Notes under the pieces: model-generated
Database searches by the model: none
Seen by the model: the letters and a program-made list of their open reading frames with translations, nothing else
Told to the model about the DNA's origin: nothing
Made by a program: the position numbers and the translations under genes
NCBI GenBank assembly: GCA_022778545.1
Contig: JALFDW010000030.1
Span: 1 to 60,187, forward strand
Direction of reading: 5' to 3'
Length of the DNA: 60,187 nucleotides
Origin: a bacterium
GTDB lineage: Bacteria; Bacillota; Clostridia; Christensenellales; CAG-138
In this document: in pieces, positions 1 to 8,579 of the stretch
Layout: every line of letters begins with the position of its first letter
Numbering within the stretch: the stretch's first letter is position 1

Positions 1-1
1 C

Positions 2-1168
2 ACCGACACCCAGCAGAATGAGCCGCAGCAAACCGCACAAACGCCGGACCCCGTCACGGATACACAACAGCCCCAGCAGATTGAGGAAGAGAACTATGAC
101 GGCAAGCTGGTTTCCGAGGGCATGATGGATATCCAGTATGCCCAGCAGTTCGCCATTGAAAAATTCAAGGGTGGCTACCGTCTGGTTACCGACAATCTCA
201 GCGGCAACAAGATTTTGGTGGTTCCTGAGGACATGAGCGTCCCCACTGAGTTGGATGCCGAGGTCCAGGTTCTGCAGCTTCCGGTAACAAATGCCTATAT
301 CTGTGGCTCCAACATTGTAGCCATGGTGGATGCCATCGGCGGTATTAAAAAGGTCACGCAGGTGGGCACCACTACTACCAAATACTATATCCAGAGCGTC
401 AATGACCAGCTTGACAGTGGTTACACAGTTAAAGCCGGCGGCTACAACGACGATCCCAATTATGAGATCATCGGTACCGGAAACATTCAGATTGCTGTCT
501 GGGCCGGTTATGACGAACAAGTCTTTGCAAAGCTTCGTGCTCTGGACATCTGTGCAATTGCAGAAGAAAACACCGGTGAGCCCGGTCTTTACGGCCGTAT
601 GGAGTGGATGCGCTGCCTTGGCGTTTTATTGGGTATTGAGGAGCAATCCGAAGCCTATTATGCAGATCAGGTGGCCAAAATCGAGGCTATCCGCGCGAAA
701 GGTGATACCGGCCTGGTGGTAGGCATGGGCGCCATGAGTTCATCCACCGGAAAATGCTTCTCCCGAAACAGCGCTGACTTCCAGGCTGACTATATCCGCT
801 ATGCAGGCGGCGTGTATAATCTGCAGGATCTGGAACCCGGCAAGAGCGGTGGCGCCACCCTTACTCCAGAAGATTTCTATCTGCTATTCAAAGACTGCGA
901 TGTTCTGATTTGGAGCCAGTCAACAATCCCCACAGAGAGGAGCGAGCAGACCATGGAAGATCTGGTTGCGTTCTATCCTGCTATCGTGGATTTTAAGGCT
1001 TATCAGAATGACCAGATCTATATCCTGGCAAAGAAATATGTCCAAACCGGAGCCGCTGATCCCGCATGCATAGTCAACGACATCCACACCGTCTTAACCT
1101 CTGACGACCCCGACGTGACCACAGACCATATCGTCCGCTTGCCCTGGGCCAGTGACTTAAATAATTAA
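2..1168 (+). CDS. Iron-complex-type ABC transporter substrate-binding protein, 5' truncated
   Basis: The reading frame is open to the left edge of the window, so the signal peptide and true start are missing. The first ATG at 122 is internal. Residues read before it form a Gln/Pro/Thr-rich linker, as expected just after a lipoprotein Cys. The rest (NAYICGSN, GGIKKVTQVG, IAVWAGYDEQVFAKLRAL, GRMEWMRCLGVLLG) resembles periplasmic-binding family 2 proteins (FepB/BtuF class), which deliver siderophore-iron, haem or cobalamin to a FecCD permease. Such a permease follows 91 bp downstream, with its ATPase. The ligand cannot be told from sequence. Confidence 0.85.
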   Translation, partial: TDTQQNEPQQTAQTPDPVTDTQQPQQIEEENYDGKLVSEGMMDIQYAQQFAIEKFKGGYRLVTDNLSGNKILVVPEDMSVPTELDAEVQVLQLPVTNAYICGSNIVAMVDAIGGIKKVTQVGTTTTKYYIQSVNDQLDSGYTVKAGGYNDDPNYEIIGTGNIQIAVWAGYDEQVFAKLRALDICAIAEENTGEPGLYGRMEWMRCLGVLLGIEEQSEAYYADQVAKIEAIRAKGDTGLVVGMGAMSSSTGKCFSRNSADFQADYIRYAGGVYNLQDLEPGKSGGATLTPEDFYLLFKDCDVLIWSQSTIPTERSEQTMEDLVAFYPAIVDFKAYQNDQIYILAKKYVQTGAADPACIVNDIHTVLTSDDPDVTTDHIVRLPWASDLNN

Positions 1169-1259
1169 GAGCTGAATACACTTTCTCTCCTTTTCATTAT
1201 GCCTGGTGGTGTAGCTTTGCCTATCCCGCCGGGCGCTCTCTTAAAGAAAGGTACAATTT

Positions 1260-2375
1260 ATGAACAAAACATTTTCCATATCAACAGGGCGGCGCAAGCT
1301 GAAGACAGCCGGACGGTTTGCACTGGTCGCGGTGTTCTTGGTCGCACTTCTGCTATGGGGGCTGGTACTCAACGTGAATACCGGATCAGCGGATATTCCT
1401 GCCGGCGATGTATTCCGTATGATCTGGGATGGCCTCCGCTATAAAGTGCTGAATACCCTCACCGGCGACTACGCTTCCGAATTGCAGTATGCCCTTGCCG
1501 GCGGAGCCAATCAGCGTATCATCTTCAGCATCCGTATGCCCCGCATGCTTCTTGCCGCTGTTCTGGGCGGCGCCTTGGCAACATCCGGCTTTCTGCTGCA
1601 GACCTTCTTCCGCAATCCTATGGCGGGTCCTTTTGTACTGGGCATTTCTTCTGGCGCCAAAATGCTGGTGAGTATCGTCATCATTTTTCTTGCACCTTAT
1701 ATGGGCAAGATGGACTCTTTTACCATGGTAGTCGCATCATTTTTAGGGTCCCTGATTATCGTGCTGACTGTGCTTCTGGTCTCACAGCGGGTCAGTAGTA
1801 TGTCCATGCTCTTAGTCGTTGGCATCATGATGGGATACATCTGCAGTGCTGTCACTGATTTCGCCATCACTTTTGCTGACGAACACGAGATTGCAGAGTT
1901 GACAAGCTGGTCTATGGGAAGCTTTTCTGGTGCAAGCTGGGAAACCGTGGGTTACTCTGCCGTTTTCTGCCTGGCAGCGATGCTGCTTGCCTGGCTGTTG
2001 TCTAAACCCATGGGTGCGTATGCATTGGGAGAAGGTTACGCCCAGAGTCTGGGCATCAATTTGAAAGTGTTCCGTGCCTGCCTGATCCTGCTCACCAGTT
2101 TGCTTTCCGCCTGCGTAATTGCATTTGCCGGACCTATTTCGTTTGTAGGCATTGCTGTCCCCCATATCTCCCGTTCTCTGCTGAAAACCTCCCGCCCTGC
2201 CGTGGTCATCCCTGTGACCTATCTGTGCGGCGCCGTATTCTGCATCTTCTGCGACCTGATCGCCAGAACAGTTTTCGCTCCTACAGAGATGGCCATCGGA
2301 ACGGTCACATCGTTCTTTGGTGCTCCTATTGTCATTTATATGATGCTTAAGCGCCGCCGCGGGCAGGAGGCATAA
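1260..2375 (+). CDS. FecCD-family ABC transporter permease
   Basis: A 371-residue, strongly hydrophobic protein of the BtuC/FecCD/FepD family. After a basic N-terminus there are many membrane segments. Family hallmarks are seen: RIPRMLLA-like text (IRMPRMLLAAVLGGALATSGF), QTFFRNPMAGPFVLGISSGA, and GPISFVGIAVPHISRSL near the C-terminus. It forms the membrane channel for the upstream binding protein and the downstream ATPase. The start is supported by an AAAGAAAGG ribosome site about 9 nt upstream. It ends 2 bp before the ATPase start, so the two are almost certainly translated together. Confidence 0.93.
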   Translation: MNKTFSISTGRRKLKTAGRFALVAVFLVALLLWGLVLNVNTGSADIPAGDVFRMIWDGLRYKVLNTLTGDYASELQYALAGGANQRIIFSIRMPRMLLAAVLGGALATSGFLLQTFFRNPMAGPFVLGISSGAKMLVSIVIIFLAPYMGKMDSFTMVVASFLGSLIIVLTVLLVSQRVSSMSMLLVVGIMMGYICSAVTDFAITFADEHEIAELTSWSMGSFSGASWETVGYSAVFCLAAMLLAWLLSKPMGAYALGEGYAQSLGINLKVFRACLILLTSLLSACVIAFAGPISFVGIAVPHISRSLLKTSRPAVVIPVTYLCGAVFCIFCDLIARTVFAPTEMAIGTVTSFFGAPIVIYMMLKRRRGQEA

Positions 2376-2377
2376 CC

Positions 2378-3499
2378 ATGAATTACTATTTTAAAACCAG
2401 TGATTTAGATGTTGGATATAACGGAAAAGTTCTGATCCATGATATCAATATCGCCATTGAACAAGGCAAGATCCTTACGCTGATTGGCCCCAACGGCGCA
2501 GGAAAATCCACCATCCTAAAGTCTATCACCCGCCACCTTGCCAAAATCCATGGTTCTGTTCACATTGCCGATCATGAGATCTATGACTGGTCCCCCAAGG
2601 AAATGGCAAAAAAAGTAGCTGTGATGCTCACCGACCGCATCCGGCCCGAACTAATGACCTGCGAAGAGGTCGTTGCCATGGGCCGCTACCCTTACACCAA
2701 TGCAGTAGGTAAGATGACCCCTACCGACAAGGCTATTGTTGCTGATTCGCTGGCAAAAGTACACGCCACAGAGCTTGCGGAACGTGATTTTATGACACTT
2801 TCCGACGGACAGAAGCAGCGGATCATGTTGGCCCGCGCCATCTGTCAGCAACCGGAAGTTATTGTTCTTGACGAGCCCACCGCATATCTGGACATTCGTC
2901 ACAAAATTGAGTTGCTGGACATCCTGCGGGAAATGGCGCATGAGCAGGGTATCACCGTGATCATGTCGCTTCATGAGATCGATCTCGCCACCAAAATCTC
3001 AGACTATCTGTTGTGTGTTAAAGGTGATACGATCGCTAAATTTGGTCGACCGGAAGATATTTTCGAAGGTGATGCCATCGAAAAGCTTTACGATATCGCC
3101 CATGGCTCCTATAACCTGCTGTTCGGCAGCGTGGAACTGACAAAGCCCCGGGGTGAGCCTCAGTATTTCGTTCTGGCCGGCGGCGGTTATGGCCTTGACT
3201 GCTACCGTGCACTGCAGAAGCGGCAGATTCCTTTTGCCACAGGCATCCTTTTTGACAATGATGTGGACTTTCAAGTGGCACAGGTGCTCAGCGATCATGT
3301 TGTATCGTCGTCTGCCTTTGAGCCCATAAACGAGACTGTCGTTCAGGCTGCAACCAAACTGCTTTCCAAATGCACTGCAGTCATCGACGCTGGTACACCT
3401 ATCGGTACCTATAACCAGGCGAACGCACAGCTGTTAAAGTTTGCTCAAGAAAACAATATCCCGATCCGTCATAGTTGGCATTCCATTTTAAAAGACTAA
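2378..3499 (+). CDS. ABC transporter ATP-binding protein (FepC/BtuD type) with C-terminal extension
   Basis: The first ~245 residues are a complete ABC ATPase: Walker A GPNGAGKST (about residues 38-46), signature LSDGQKQR and Walker B VIVLDEPTAYLD, followed by a switch-like SLHEIDLA. It energises the FecCD permease encoded immediately upstream. At 373 residues it is about 110-120 longer than a usual FepC. The extra part (from about residue 260) starts with FVLAGGGYGLDCYRAL, has an alternating beta/alpha pattern, and ends with AVIDAGTPIGTYN and a basic tail. I do not recognise this domain. It may be a regulatory or small nucleotide-like binding module. Confidence 0.92.
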   Translation: MNYYFKTSDLDVGYNGKVLIHDINIAIEQGKILTLIGPNGAGKSTILKSITRHLAKIHGSVHIADHEIYDWSPKEMAKKVAVMLTDRIRPELMTCEEVVAMGRYPYTNAVGKMTPTDKAIVADSLAKVHATELAERDFMTLSDGQKQRIMLARAICQQPEVIVLDEPTAYLDIRHKIELLDILREMAHEQGITVIMSLHEIDLATKISDYLLCVKGDTIAKFGRPEDIFEGDAIEKLYDIAHGSYNLLFGSVELTKPRGEPQYFVLAGGGYGLDCYRALQKRQIPFATGILFDNDVDFQVAQVLSDHVVSSSAFEPINETVVQAATKLLSKCTAVIDAGTPIGTYNQANAQLLKFAQENNIPIRHSWHSILKD

Positions 3500-3535
3500 T
3501 TCATCCTTTTTCATGATCGATCCCCTCTCTGTACA

Positions 3536-3567
3536 AAGCCCGTATCCGCTATAACGGACACGGGCTT
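3536..3567 (+). terminator. Hairpin after the ABC importer operon
   Basis: A 13-bp stem (one weak pair) with a six-base loop begins 37 bp after the ATPase stop. The U-tract is poor, so termination strength is uncertain. It separates the importer operon from the small ORF at 3611. Confidence 0.55.
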
Positions 3568-3610
3568 CGTACATATTCTATTACTATACATTTAATTGAG
3601 GTAATCACCT

Positions 3611-3832
3611 ATGGCTCAGTCTAACAAAACTGTAAAATACGACTTTAACAAGCAACTGCTCCAAATGTCAAAAACTTCAGAACAGCAACCCAGAGACACA
3701 TTTGCCGAAGTATTTCCAAGCTGCTGCCTCAAAAATGCTGGTGTTTGTTCTGCTTCTTGTCCGTTATATGTGCCTGGTGGCTGTTCCGAAAGCGGCTGCA
3801 GCCACAGTTTTCACTCTTTTGAGGCAGAATAA
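3611..3832 (+). CDS. Small Cys-rich protein of unknown function
   Basis: A 73-residue ORF preceded by TTGAGGTAA about 7-9 nt before the ATG. The N-terminal half is polar. The C-terminal half carries six Cys in the pattern CC-x6-C-x3-C-x6-C-x4-C, followed by two His, and ends acidic. No signal peptide or membrane segment is visible, so a metal- or cluster-binding cytoplasmic protein is a reasonable guess. It is not a recognised family to me. It sits 112 bp after a metal-complex importer, which fits a metal-handling role. It could also be a chance ORF, though the Cys spacing and ribosome site argue against that. Confidence 0.5.
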   Translation: MAQSNKTVKYDFNKQLLQMSKTSEQQPRDTFAEVFPSCCLKNAGVCSASCPLYVPGGCSESGCSHSFHSFEAE

Positions 3833-3924
3833 GTTGACACTTCTTTCGCAGCTCCCTGCACATGCTTTCTTTTTTGATTGCTGGCTACAAGTTCGATTAT
3901 TTTGTCACATTCTTACCATGATCT

Positions 3925-4464
3925 TTACGGAAGCAAACGATACTGCCCTTCCGTTATGACATAACCGCATCCGTTTTTGGGTTGCCATTCATAACGGCTC
4001 TTATTCTCTCGTGGGAACAGATGCTGCATAATGGCTGAAATTACACCGCCGTGGGTAATGATGACGGTGTCCTCACAGATTTCGTAAAGAGCCTCCTGTA
4101 CCCGCTGCCACATCTGCCTGCCACTTTCTCCCTGGGGCGGGATATTGCTTTCATTATCACCAGATAGCCATTGTTGATAATCCGGGCGGTCTTTCAAGTC
4201 TTCGTAGCTGTGCATCTCAAAAACGCCAAAGTCGACTTCCCGGAACCGAACGTCTACTTCATAGGGTACATTTCCAAAAAGCGCCCGCAATGTTTGTTCT
4301 GTTCGTTTCATGCCGCTGGTAAGAAAGCGAACATTTTTGATATCATAGTGCCTCTGCTGCAGTTCAGCTCTACCCGCTTCACTCAAGGGCAGATCAGTAC
4401 TCCCACAGTAGAGGCGTTTTTCATTGGCTTCGGTTTTGCCATGACGAATCAAATAGATGGTCAT
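3925..4464 (-). CDS. Histidine phosphatase family protein (CobC/phosphoglycerate-mutase-like)
   Basis: The frame is open further upstream, but the family starts at MTIYLIRHGKTEAN, so I place the start at 4464 (179 residues). The RHG motif supplies the phospho-accepting His. The second catalytic His lies in VIITHGGVISAI, and an Arg/Glu pair appears in SGMKRTEQTL and FREVDFGVFE. The length and sequence fit the alpha-ribazole-phosphatase-like (CobC) branch as well as general small-molecule phosphatases. A cobalamin riboswitch lies upstream on the same strand, which favours the CobC reading, although two hairpin terminators intervene. Confidence 0.85.
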   Translation of the reverse strand: MTIYLIRHGKTEANEKRLYCGSTDLPLSEAGRAELQQRHYDIKNVRFLTSGMKRTEQTLRALFGNVPYEVDVRFREVDFGVFEMHSYEDLKDRPDYQQWLSGDNESNIPPQGESGRQMWQRVQEALYEICEDTVIITHGGVISAIMQHLFPRENKSRYEWQPKNGCGYVITEGQYRLLP

Positions 4465-4937
4465 TTTAGATATTGCTCCAATCCACAATTTATTCGGTTG
4501 ACATGGTTGTCTTTCTTGTTTAAAACACCCTAAATAAGCGCATATACAGCCACGGCACACAGTTCTCCAATGGTTAAACCTCCCCAATAATAGGCTCAGA
4601 TCATCTTGTGTTTTTGCCTCTGAAACAGCATATATTTTTTGATGCAAGACTCCCACTTCCCTGATTTTACACTCTTTCACAATATCTTTTTGTCTGCAAC
4701 ACACATTACGTCAGTACTCATATGCTGTGCTTCTTTCTCAATTTTTACAAAGATGTTTTCCCTATAACCAGACGGAAAACAAGGACCACATTTCTGTAGT
4801 CCTTGCTTTCAAAAGAGATGTATGGAATTTGGATGAATCTACAGAATGATAGAGGGCTGATGTGCAGCCTCCGCACCTTCAAAATCAGACACGAAAACCG
4901 CAACAATGGTTGTCGAAGCGAAATATAAAGAAGCAAA
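4465..4937. other. Gene-free stretch between riboswitch terminator and phosphatase
   Basis: No convincing ORF on either strand. The minus strand has a second imperfect hairpin at 4780-4805 followed by a T-run, another likely terminator. The phosphatase frame continues upstream to about 4704, but that translation looks non-coding. The stretch may be a deletion scar of a cobalamin gene that once followed the riboswitch. Confidence 0.5.
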
Positions 4938-4969
4938 CAAAAAACCGCACAGCCTTCAGAGCCGTGCGG
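4938..4969 (-). terminator. Rho-independent terminator of the cobalamin riboswitch
   Basis: On the minus strand a strong GC-rich stem (CCGCACGGC/GCTGTGCGG, one mismatch) is followed directly by six T. It begins 14 nt past the closing helix of the riboswitch, the place expected for a transcription-terminating expression platform. Confidence 0.8.
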
Positions 4970-4983
4970 ATAGAATACAGTAT

Positions 4984-5117
4984 CCATTCGACCCCGGTGT
5001 AGGCAGGGTGCAGGAACCTTCTCAGTGTATCTGACTTATCCTCTCTTGGAGGCATCACAGTGACCCACTCGCGGGGCTTTTCACCCCATTCCACCGCCGG
5101 TATGACCGGACGAATGG
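4984..5117 (-). promoter_or_regulatory. Cobalamin riboswitch
   Basis: Read on the minus strand, the closing helix pairs CCATTCG (5117-5111) with CGAATGG (4990-4984). Inside are the conserved core elements of the B12 riboswitch family: GGGGTGAAAAGCCCC, GGGTCACTGTGATGCC and AAGTCAGATAC, corresponding to the GGTGAAA, CCACTGT and AAGTCAGGATAC blocks of known members. A terminator follows at once. Ligand binding should switch off transcription leftward. The only recognisable downstream gene is the histidine phosphatase at 3925-4464, about 500 bp away. Confidence 0.8.
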
Positions 5118-5888
5118 TTCCATAATTATTTTATTGGAAACATTATAGCACAGTTTGTTTCTTTGTCAACCACCTCGTGGCATCTCGACACTCATTAAGC
5201 CATAGCTGTTTTCTGAACCAACAAACTGTATCCGTTATGCTTCTCTGATTCACATGTTTACAGTCTATCACTCTGCTATGTTAACACTTTCATTTATACT
5301 CATCAATCATTTTCGCTTGACAAATAAACGATGATATAGCATACTGAATGTTAAATGCTGCACATGCGCAGCAGAAAGCCATTCATTGCAATAACCGTGA
5401 AAACTAAACTATATTTTCTTAAATTTACACTTTCCAAGTAGTCTTTTTTCCTAAAACTCGTGACCTCATTTTGACCACAAAAGATCAAAAAACATGGTAT
5501 AATATAGATATCAACACACAATATGAACAATATTTTGCTCTCCCGTACACCGGATATTGTAGAAACCACTTTGAAGGTATCGAGTGGGAATAATCCACAG
5601 AAACGAAAAAGTGCTGTAATACCAATGGTTTTCGGCACCCCAAAGCCGTTTTTGCGGACAAAATGAGGACAAAGCTCCTCTGTGCATGAATAATGCCAAA
5701 GCATCTCATCGCTCTCAAATCTAACTTTTATCGGTTAGATTTGAGAGCTTTTTTATTCTTTTCTCACATATCTCTGAGGACAGGAGAAAATCAAATTTTT
5801 GCGCTTAGGACATCTGAGGACGTTGATTTTTCTCTTTCTTGATTCCGAATCAGTGAAAGGACTTAACCTTACACTCACATTCAGGAGG
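5118..5888. other. Non-coding stretch left of the mobile-element remnant
   Basis: AT-rich, with no ORF that looks like protein. A TATAAT occurs near 5497 without a well-placed -35. A strong terminator-like inverted repeat lies at 5711-5755. Nothing else was identified. Confidence 0.4.
5711..5755 (+). terminator. Strong rho-independent terminator
   Basis: A perfect 15-bp stem (GCTCTCAAATCTAAC and its complement) with an 8-base loop is followed by TTTTTTATT. What it terminates is unclear, since the preceding 200 bp carry no recognisable gene. It may be the relic end of a transferred element. Confidence 0.75.
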
Positions 5889-6104
5889 ATCAAGATCACT
5901 CCCGAAAACTACACACTCTACAAAATCGCAAAGAGCATCTACACCGAATCCGGTGAGGTTGGCGTGGATGAGCTTGCCGATCCTGAGCTTGTGAGCACTG
6001 AGGTGTTCCATCTGGTCATCAATGCCATGCTGATCTATCGCTATGGCTTATCGGCTCTGCGATTAAAGCGTGAGGATGGTGGTTATGGCTGTATGTCGAG
6101 TTGA
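5889..6104 (+). pseudogene. Remnant small ORF of a mobile element, start codon lost
   Basis: The frame reads KITPENYTLYKIAKSIYTESG and continues for about 70 residues of protein-like sequence. An AGGAGG ribosome site lies at 5883-5888, but the following codons are ATC AAG ATC, with no ATG, GTG or TTG at a usable distance. An original ATG may have mutated to ATC. It overlaps the next gene by 20 bp. The family is not recognised. Its position before a conjugative-element-type replication initiator suggests the same origin. Confidence 0.45.
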
Positions 6105-6414
6105 GAAAAACAAAAACTACACCACCATGTCGAACTTCCATTTGCGGGACAAAAACCTGTCCAATAAGTCTCGCGGCCTTCTTTCCACGATGCTGTCCCT
6201 CCCGGAGAATTGGGACTACACCACAAGAGGGCTTGCTGCCATCTGCAAAGACGGCGTAGACGGCATCACTGCCCAGCTCAAGGAACTTGAACAGCGAGGC
6301 TATCTTGTCCGTCATCGCATCCGTGACAGCAATGGCAGAATTACCGACATGGAGTATGTCATTTACGAAGAACCACAAGCTCAACTAAAAATTGAAGCCT
6401 CATACGATTCATAA
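6085..6414 (+). pseudogene. N-terminal HTH of a conjugative-element replication initiator, truncated
   Basis: The 109-residue product (start MAVCRVEKNKNYTTMSN at 6085) matches what I recall of the N-terminal winged-helix domain of replication-initiator or replisome-organiser proteins in Clostridial integrative conjugative elements: LSNKSRGLLSTMLSLPENWDYTTRGLAAICKDGVD, then LKELEQRGYLVRH and DMEYVIYEEPQ. Full-length members are usually over twice as long and continue past the EEPQ region. Here a stop follows 11 residues later, and a terminator follows 16 bp after that. A cut-down but possibly expressed DNA-binding protein is an alternative to a dead gene. Confidence 0.65.
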
Positions 6415-6430
6415 ACTCTCCTTTTCTGTG

Positions 6431-6462
6431 AAAAAGACGCCGCTTTGTTCGGCGTCTTTTTC
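6431..6462 (+). terminator. Rho-independent terminator
   Basis: AAAAAGACGCCG and CGGCGTCTTTTT pair around a short loop, 16 bp after the truncated initiator gene. The A-run and T-run make it usable on both strands. Confidence 0.85.
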
Positions 6463-6731
6463 CTTTCAAGTTAATAAACCCACAATGCCACCGATTTAGA
6501 ACTTTCTTCACGCATTAATTCTAACGCAAATAAGACGAGAGGCCACCCCTCACAGATTAACCTCTGCATCGTGTGCCTTTATGGGGTGAGATGTTTCCGT
6601 CATGCTCAGCTTTAGAAAAATATCCAGAGATAAACCCACAGATTTACCCGTCTAGTTGAGGCAAAACTGTACCAAAAAACAAGGGCATCGCAGCTCTTGA
6701 GTCTGCGATGCCCGTTACATTCCATTATGGT
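6463..6731. other. Intergenic; minus-strand terminator at 6683-6713
   Basis: No gene is seen. A GC-rich inverted repeat at 6683-6713 (GGGCATCGCAG with its complement) is followed on the minus strand by CTTGTTTTTTGG, a good terminator for the leftward LysR remnant that stops at 6732. Confidence 0.6.
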
Positions 6732-7091
6732 TTAAATTCTATGCAGCAGGTTTTGCTCCTTTTCCTTTGCCAAAGCTTCCGTGGTGATTTTAATAAAATC
6801 ACGGTCATAGCTGGGGCGAAAATCATCCTTCCGATAGCAGGCATAAAAATGCCTGTTGTTCTCATAATCGGCCAACGGAAAAAACTCCCCGCCTTTTTGC
6901 CGCACATAATCATCCACGTAGATGTTGGACATCAACATACAGGCACCAGCTTCCAGCACAATTCGGCGCCCCACCTCCAATGAATCGGTCTGGCGCAGCA
7001 TATGAGGATGGAATCCATATAGGCGAAACAGCTTGTCCTGCACCACACGTACCGAATGCCCCTGTGTGAGATCAACAAACGTTCTTAGCAC
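6732..7091 (-). pseudogene. LysR-type regulator, C-terminal effector-domain fragment
   Basis: About 115 residues of a LysR substrate-binding domain (FVDLTQGHSVRVVQDKLF, QTDSLEVGRRIVLEAGACML, FFPLADYENNRHFYACYRKD) run to a natural-looking C-terminus. The winged-helix DNA-binding half and the linker are absent. The match breaks off near 7085, within about 20 bp of where an unrelated ABC transporter fragment begins on the other strand, so a deletion joined the two. Confidence 0.7.
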
Positions 7092-7103
7092 AGATTTAAC
7101 AGA

Positions 7104-8030
7104 GATTCCAAGACGGCAAAGGAGATTGCTGCTCTCCTTTGTTCAATTGCCAAGGAGAGAACGGTCATTGTGGTTACCCATGACACCTCTTTGATACAGG
7201 GTAAGTGTTCGGTATTCGAGCTGGATAAAGGCGTTCTTTGCAACAGCGAAACGGAGAGCTGTACAACAAAGCAGCATACCCGCCCCGTCCGGGAAAATGG
7301 CCTGTCCCTGAAATCCGCCTTGCAGATGACAAAGGTAAGCTTCAAACGCCAGTTGGGCAAAATACTCTCCATGATCCTTGCCGTATCGGTTGCGGCTTCT
7401 TGCCTTGTCCTCAATTTCGGAAATCGCAGAGGAGCGGCCGGTGCTTCTCATTACCCATGATCCTAAAATCTGCACATTTGCAGATGAAGTGATTTCCATT
7501 GAAGACGGTAAATGCAGCGTGCAGAAAGAAGCAACATCCAATAAAAATGCCCCAATGAAGTGCCCCAAGTCGAAGCACAGCTTTGTAATGCAGGCTTTTT
7601 CCCTGTCACAGCGTCAAAACAAGTGGAGAGTTTGAAGCGTGCATTTGAAAATCTGCAAACCCTTTTCATTTTCGTGTCTATTTTGGTCGCAGCAATTTCT
7701 ATCTTCATCTGCCTTATGCTCTTTACGAAGACTATGCGCATGCGCGCGAAAGAGATTGGCGTTTTCATGGCACTTGGATATTCAGGAAAGCAGATGAAAC
7801 AAATGCTCCTTTACGAAAGCCTAATGCTGTCCATTCTCTCCACACTGACGACTGTTTTGCTTCTGGCTTCGCTGACCGCCCTGTCCGGCATTGCATATAC
7901 GCAGGTGTTGATTACACCTACGCAAATCGTTTTCGGTCTCTGCGACGCGTTTATTCTTGTCTGGGTGACAACAACCTTTTAGAGTATGCGGTTGCTGCAA
8001 ACAGATCCTGCCGCAGTACTCAGAAAATAA
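7104..8030 (+). pseudogene. Scrambled MacB-like ABC exporter (ATPase ends plus FtsX permease)
   Basis: Three pieces in two frames can be read. (1) 7104-7460 is the tail of an ABC ATPase (ERTVIVVTHDTSLI) running into the start of a permease (SFKRQLGKILSMILAVSVAAS). (2) About 7420-7540 is the tail of a second, similar ATPase (EERPVLLITHDPKICTFADEVISIEDGKC). (3) 7560-8030 is an FtsX-like permease end (LFIFVSILVAAISIFICLMLF, MRMRAKEIGVFMALGYSG), with an in-frame TAG at 7980-7982 just before its natural last residues MRLLQTDPAAVLRK. It looks like recombination between paralogous ATPase genes followed by decay. Confidence 0.75.
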
Positions 8031-8057
8031 GTAGAGAGTGAGCGTTCCCTTACCAAA

Positions 8058-8471
8058 ATGGACATCATGTTCCAGTTTCCGAAGGTGCATGGCATCCGGC
8101 TCTCCGGTCCGGCACTGGGGCAGCCATAGAAGGGTGAAATCAGGGACATGGCTCAGGACTATCGGGATGAATGTGAACGTGTGGAAGTGGAGCGCAGGTT
8201 CAGCTTGGCAAAGCGTAAGTGCGGGATGGGTCTGGTCACAGCAAAGCTGTGCCAGACAGCTGACCATATGATTGCCATGTCCGTTATTGTACTGAATCTC
8301 CGCAAAATTCGGTGCGCCTTTTTGTGCTTGCTTACATATCCGCTGTCTATTTTCTCGCTGCAAAAAATTTGGACAGTTGTTCAGCAGACATTAAGCAATA
8401 AAAATGCTTCAAGCAAAGCATTGATCACGGTTGCTCCTAAGCATATGCTGCCGTGGCCAAATAATTTGTGA
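8058..8471 (+). pseudogene. Transposase C-terminal fragment (IS1182/IS5-like)
   Basis: The frame reads GIRLSGPALG, then an in-frame TAG, then DYRDECERVEVERRFSLAKRKCGMGLVTAKL and IAMSVIVLNLRKI. That is the end of a DDE transposase, with the catalytic Glu region in the ERVEVERRF block. The N-terminal two thirds, including the catalytic Asp residues, are missing, and no terminal inverted repeat was found. The homology fades after about 8345. Confidence 0.7.
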
Positions 8472-8579
8472 GACTGCACCTTTGCATATCTGACAGAGTT
8501 GTTGTATAATGAATTTGCTTAATCTACCTGCAACAATTGCACTGTATGTCGTTTGTGATTTATCACCGCTGATAAGATT

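Noticed and set aside
5485-5718. Minus-strand ORFs of 60-120 codons near 5.35-5.72 kb
   Set aside because: They overlap one another in different frames, lack ribosome sites, and their translations look random.
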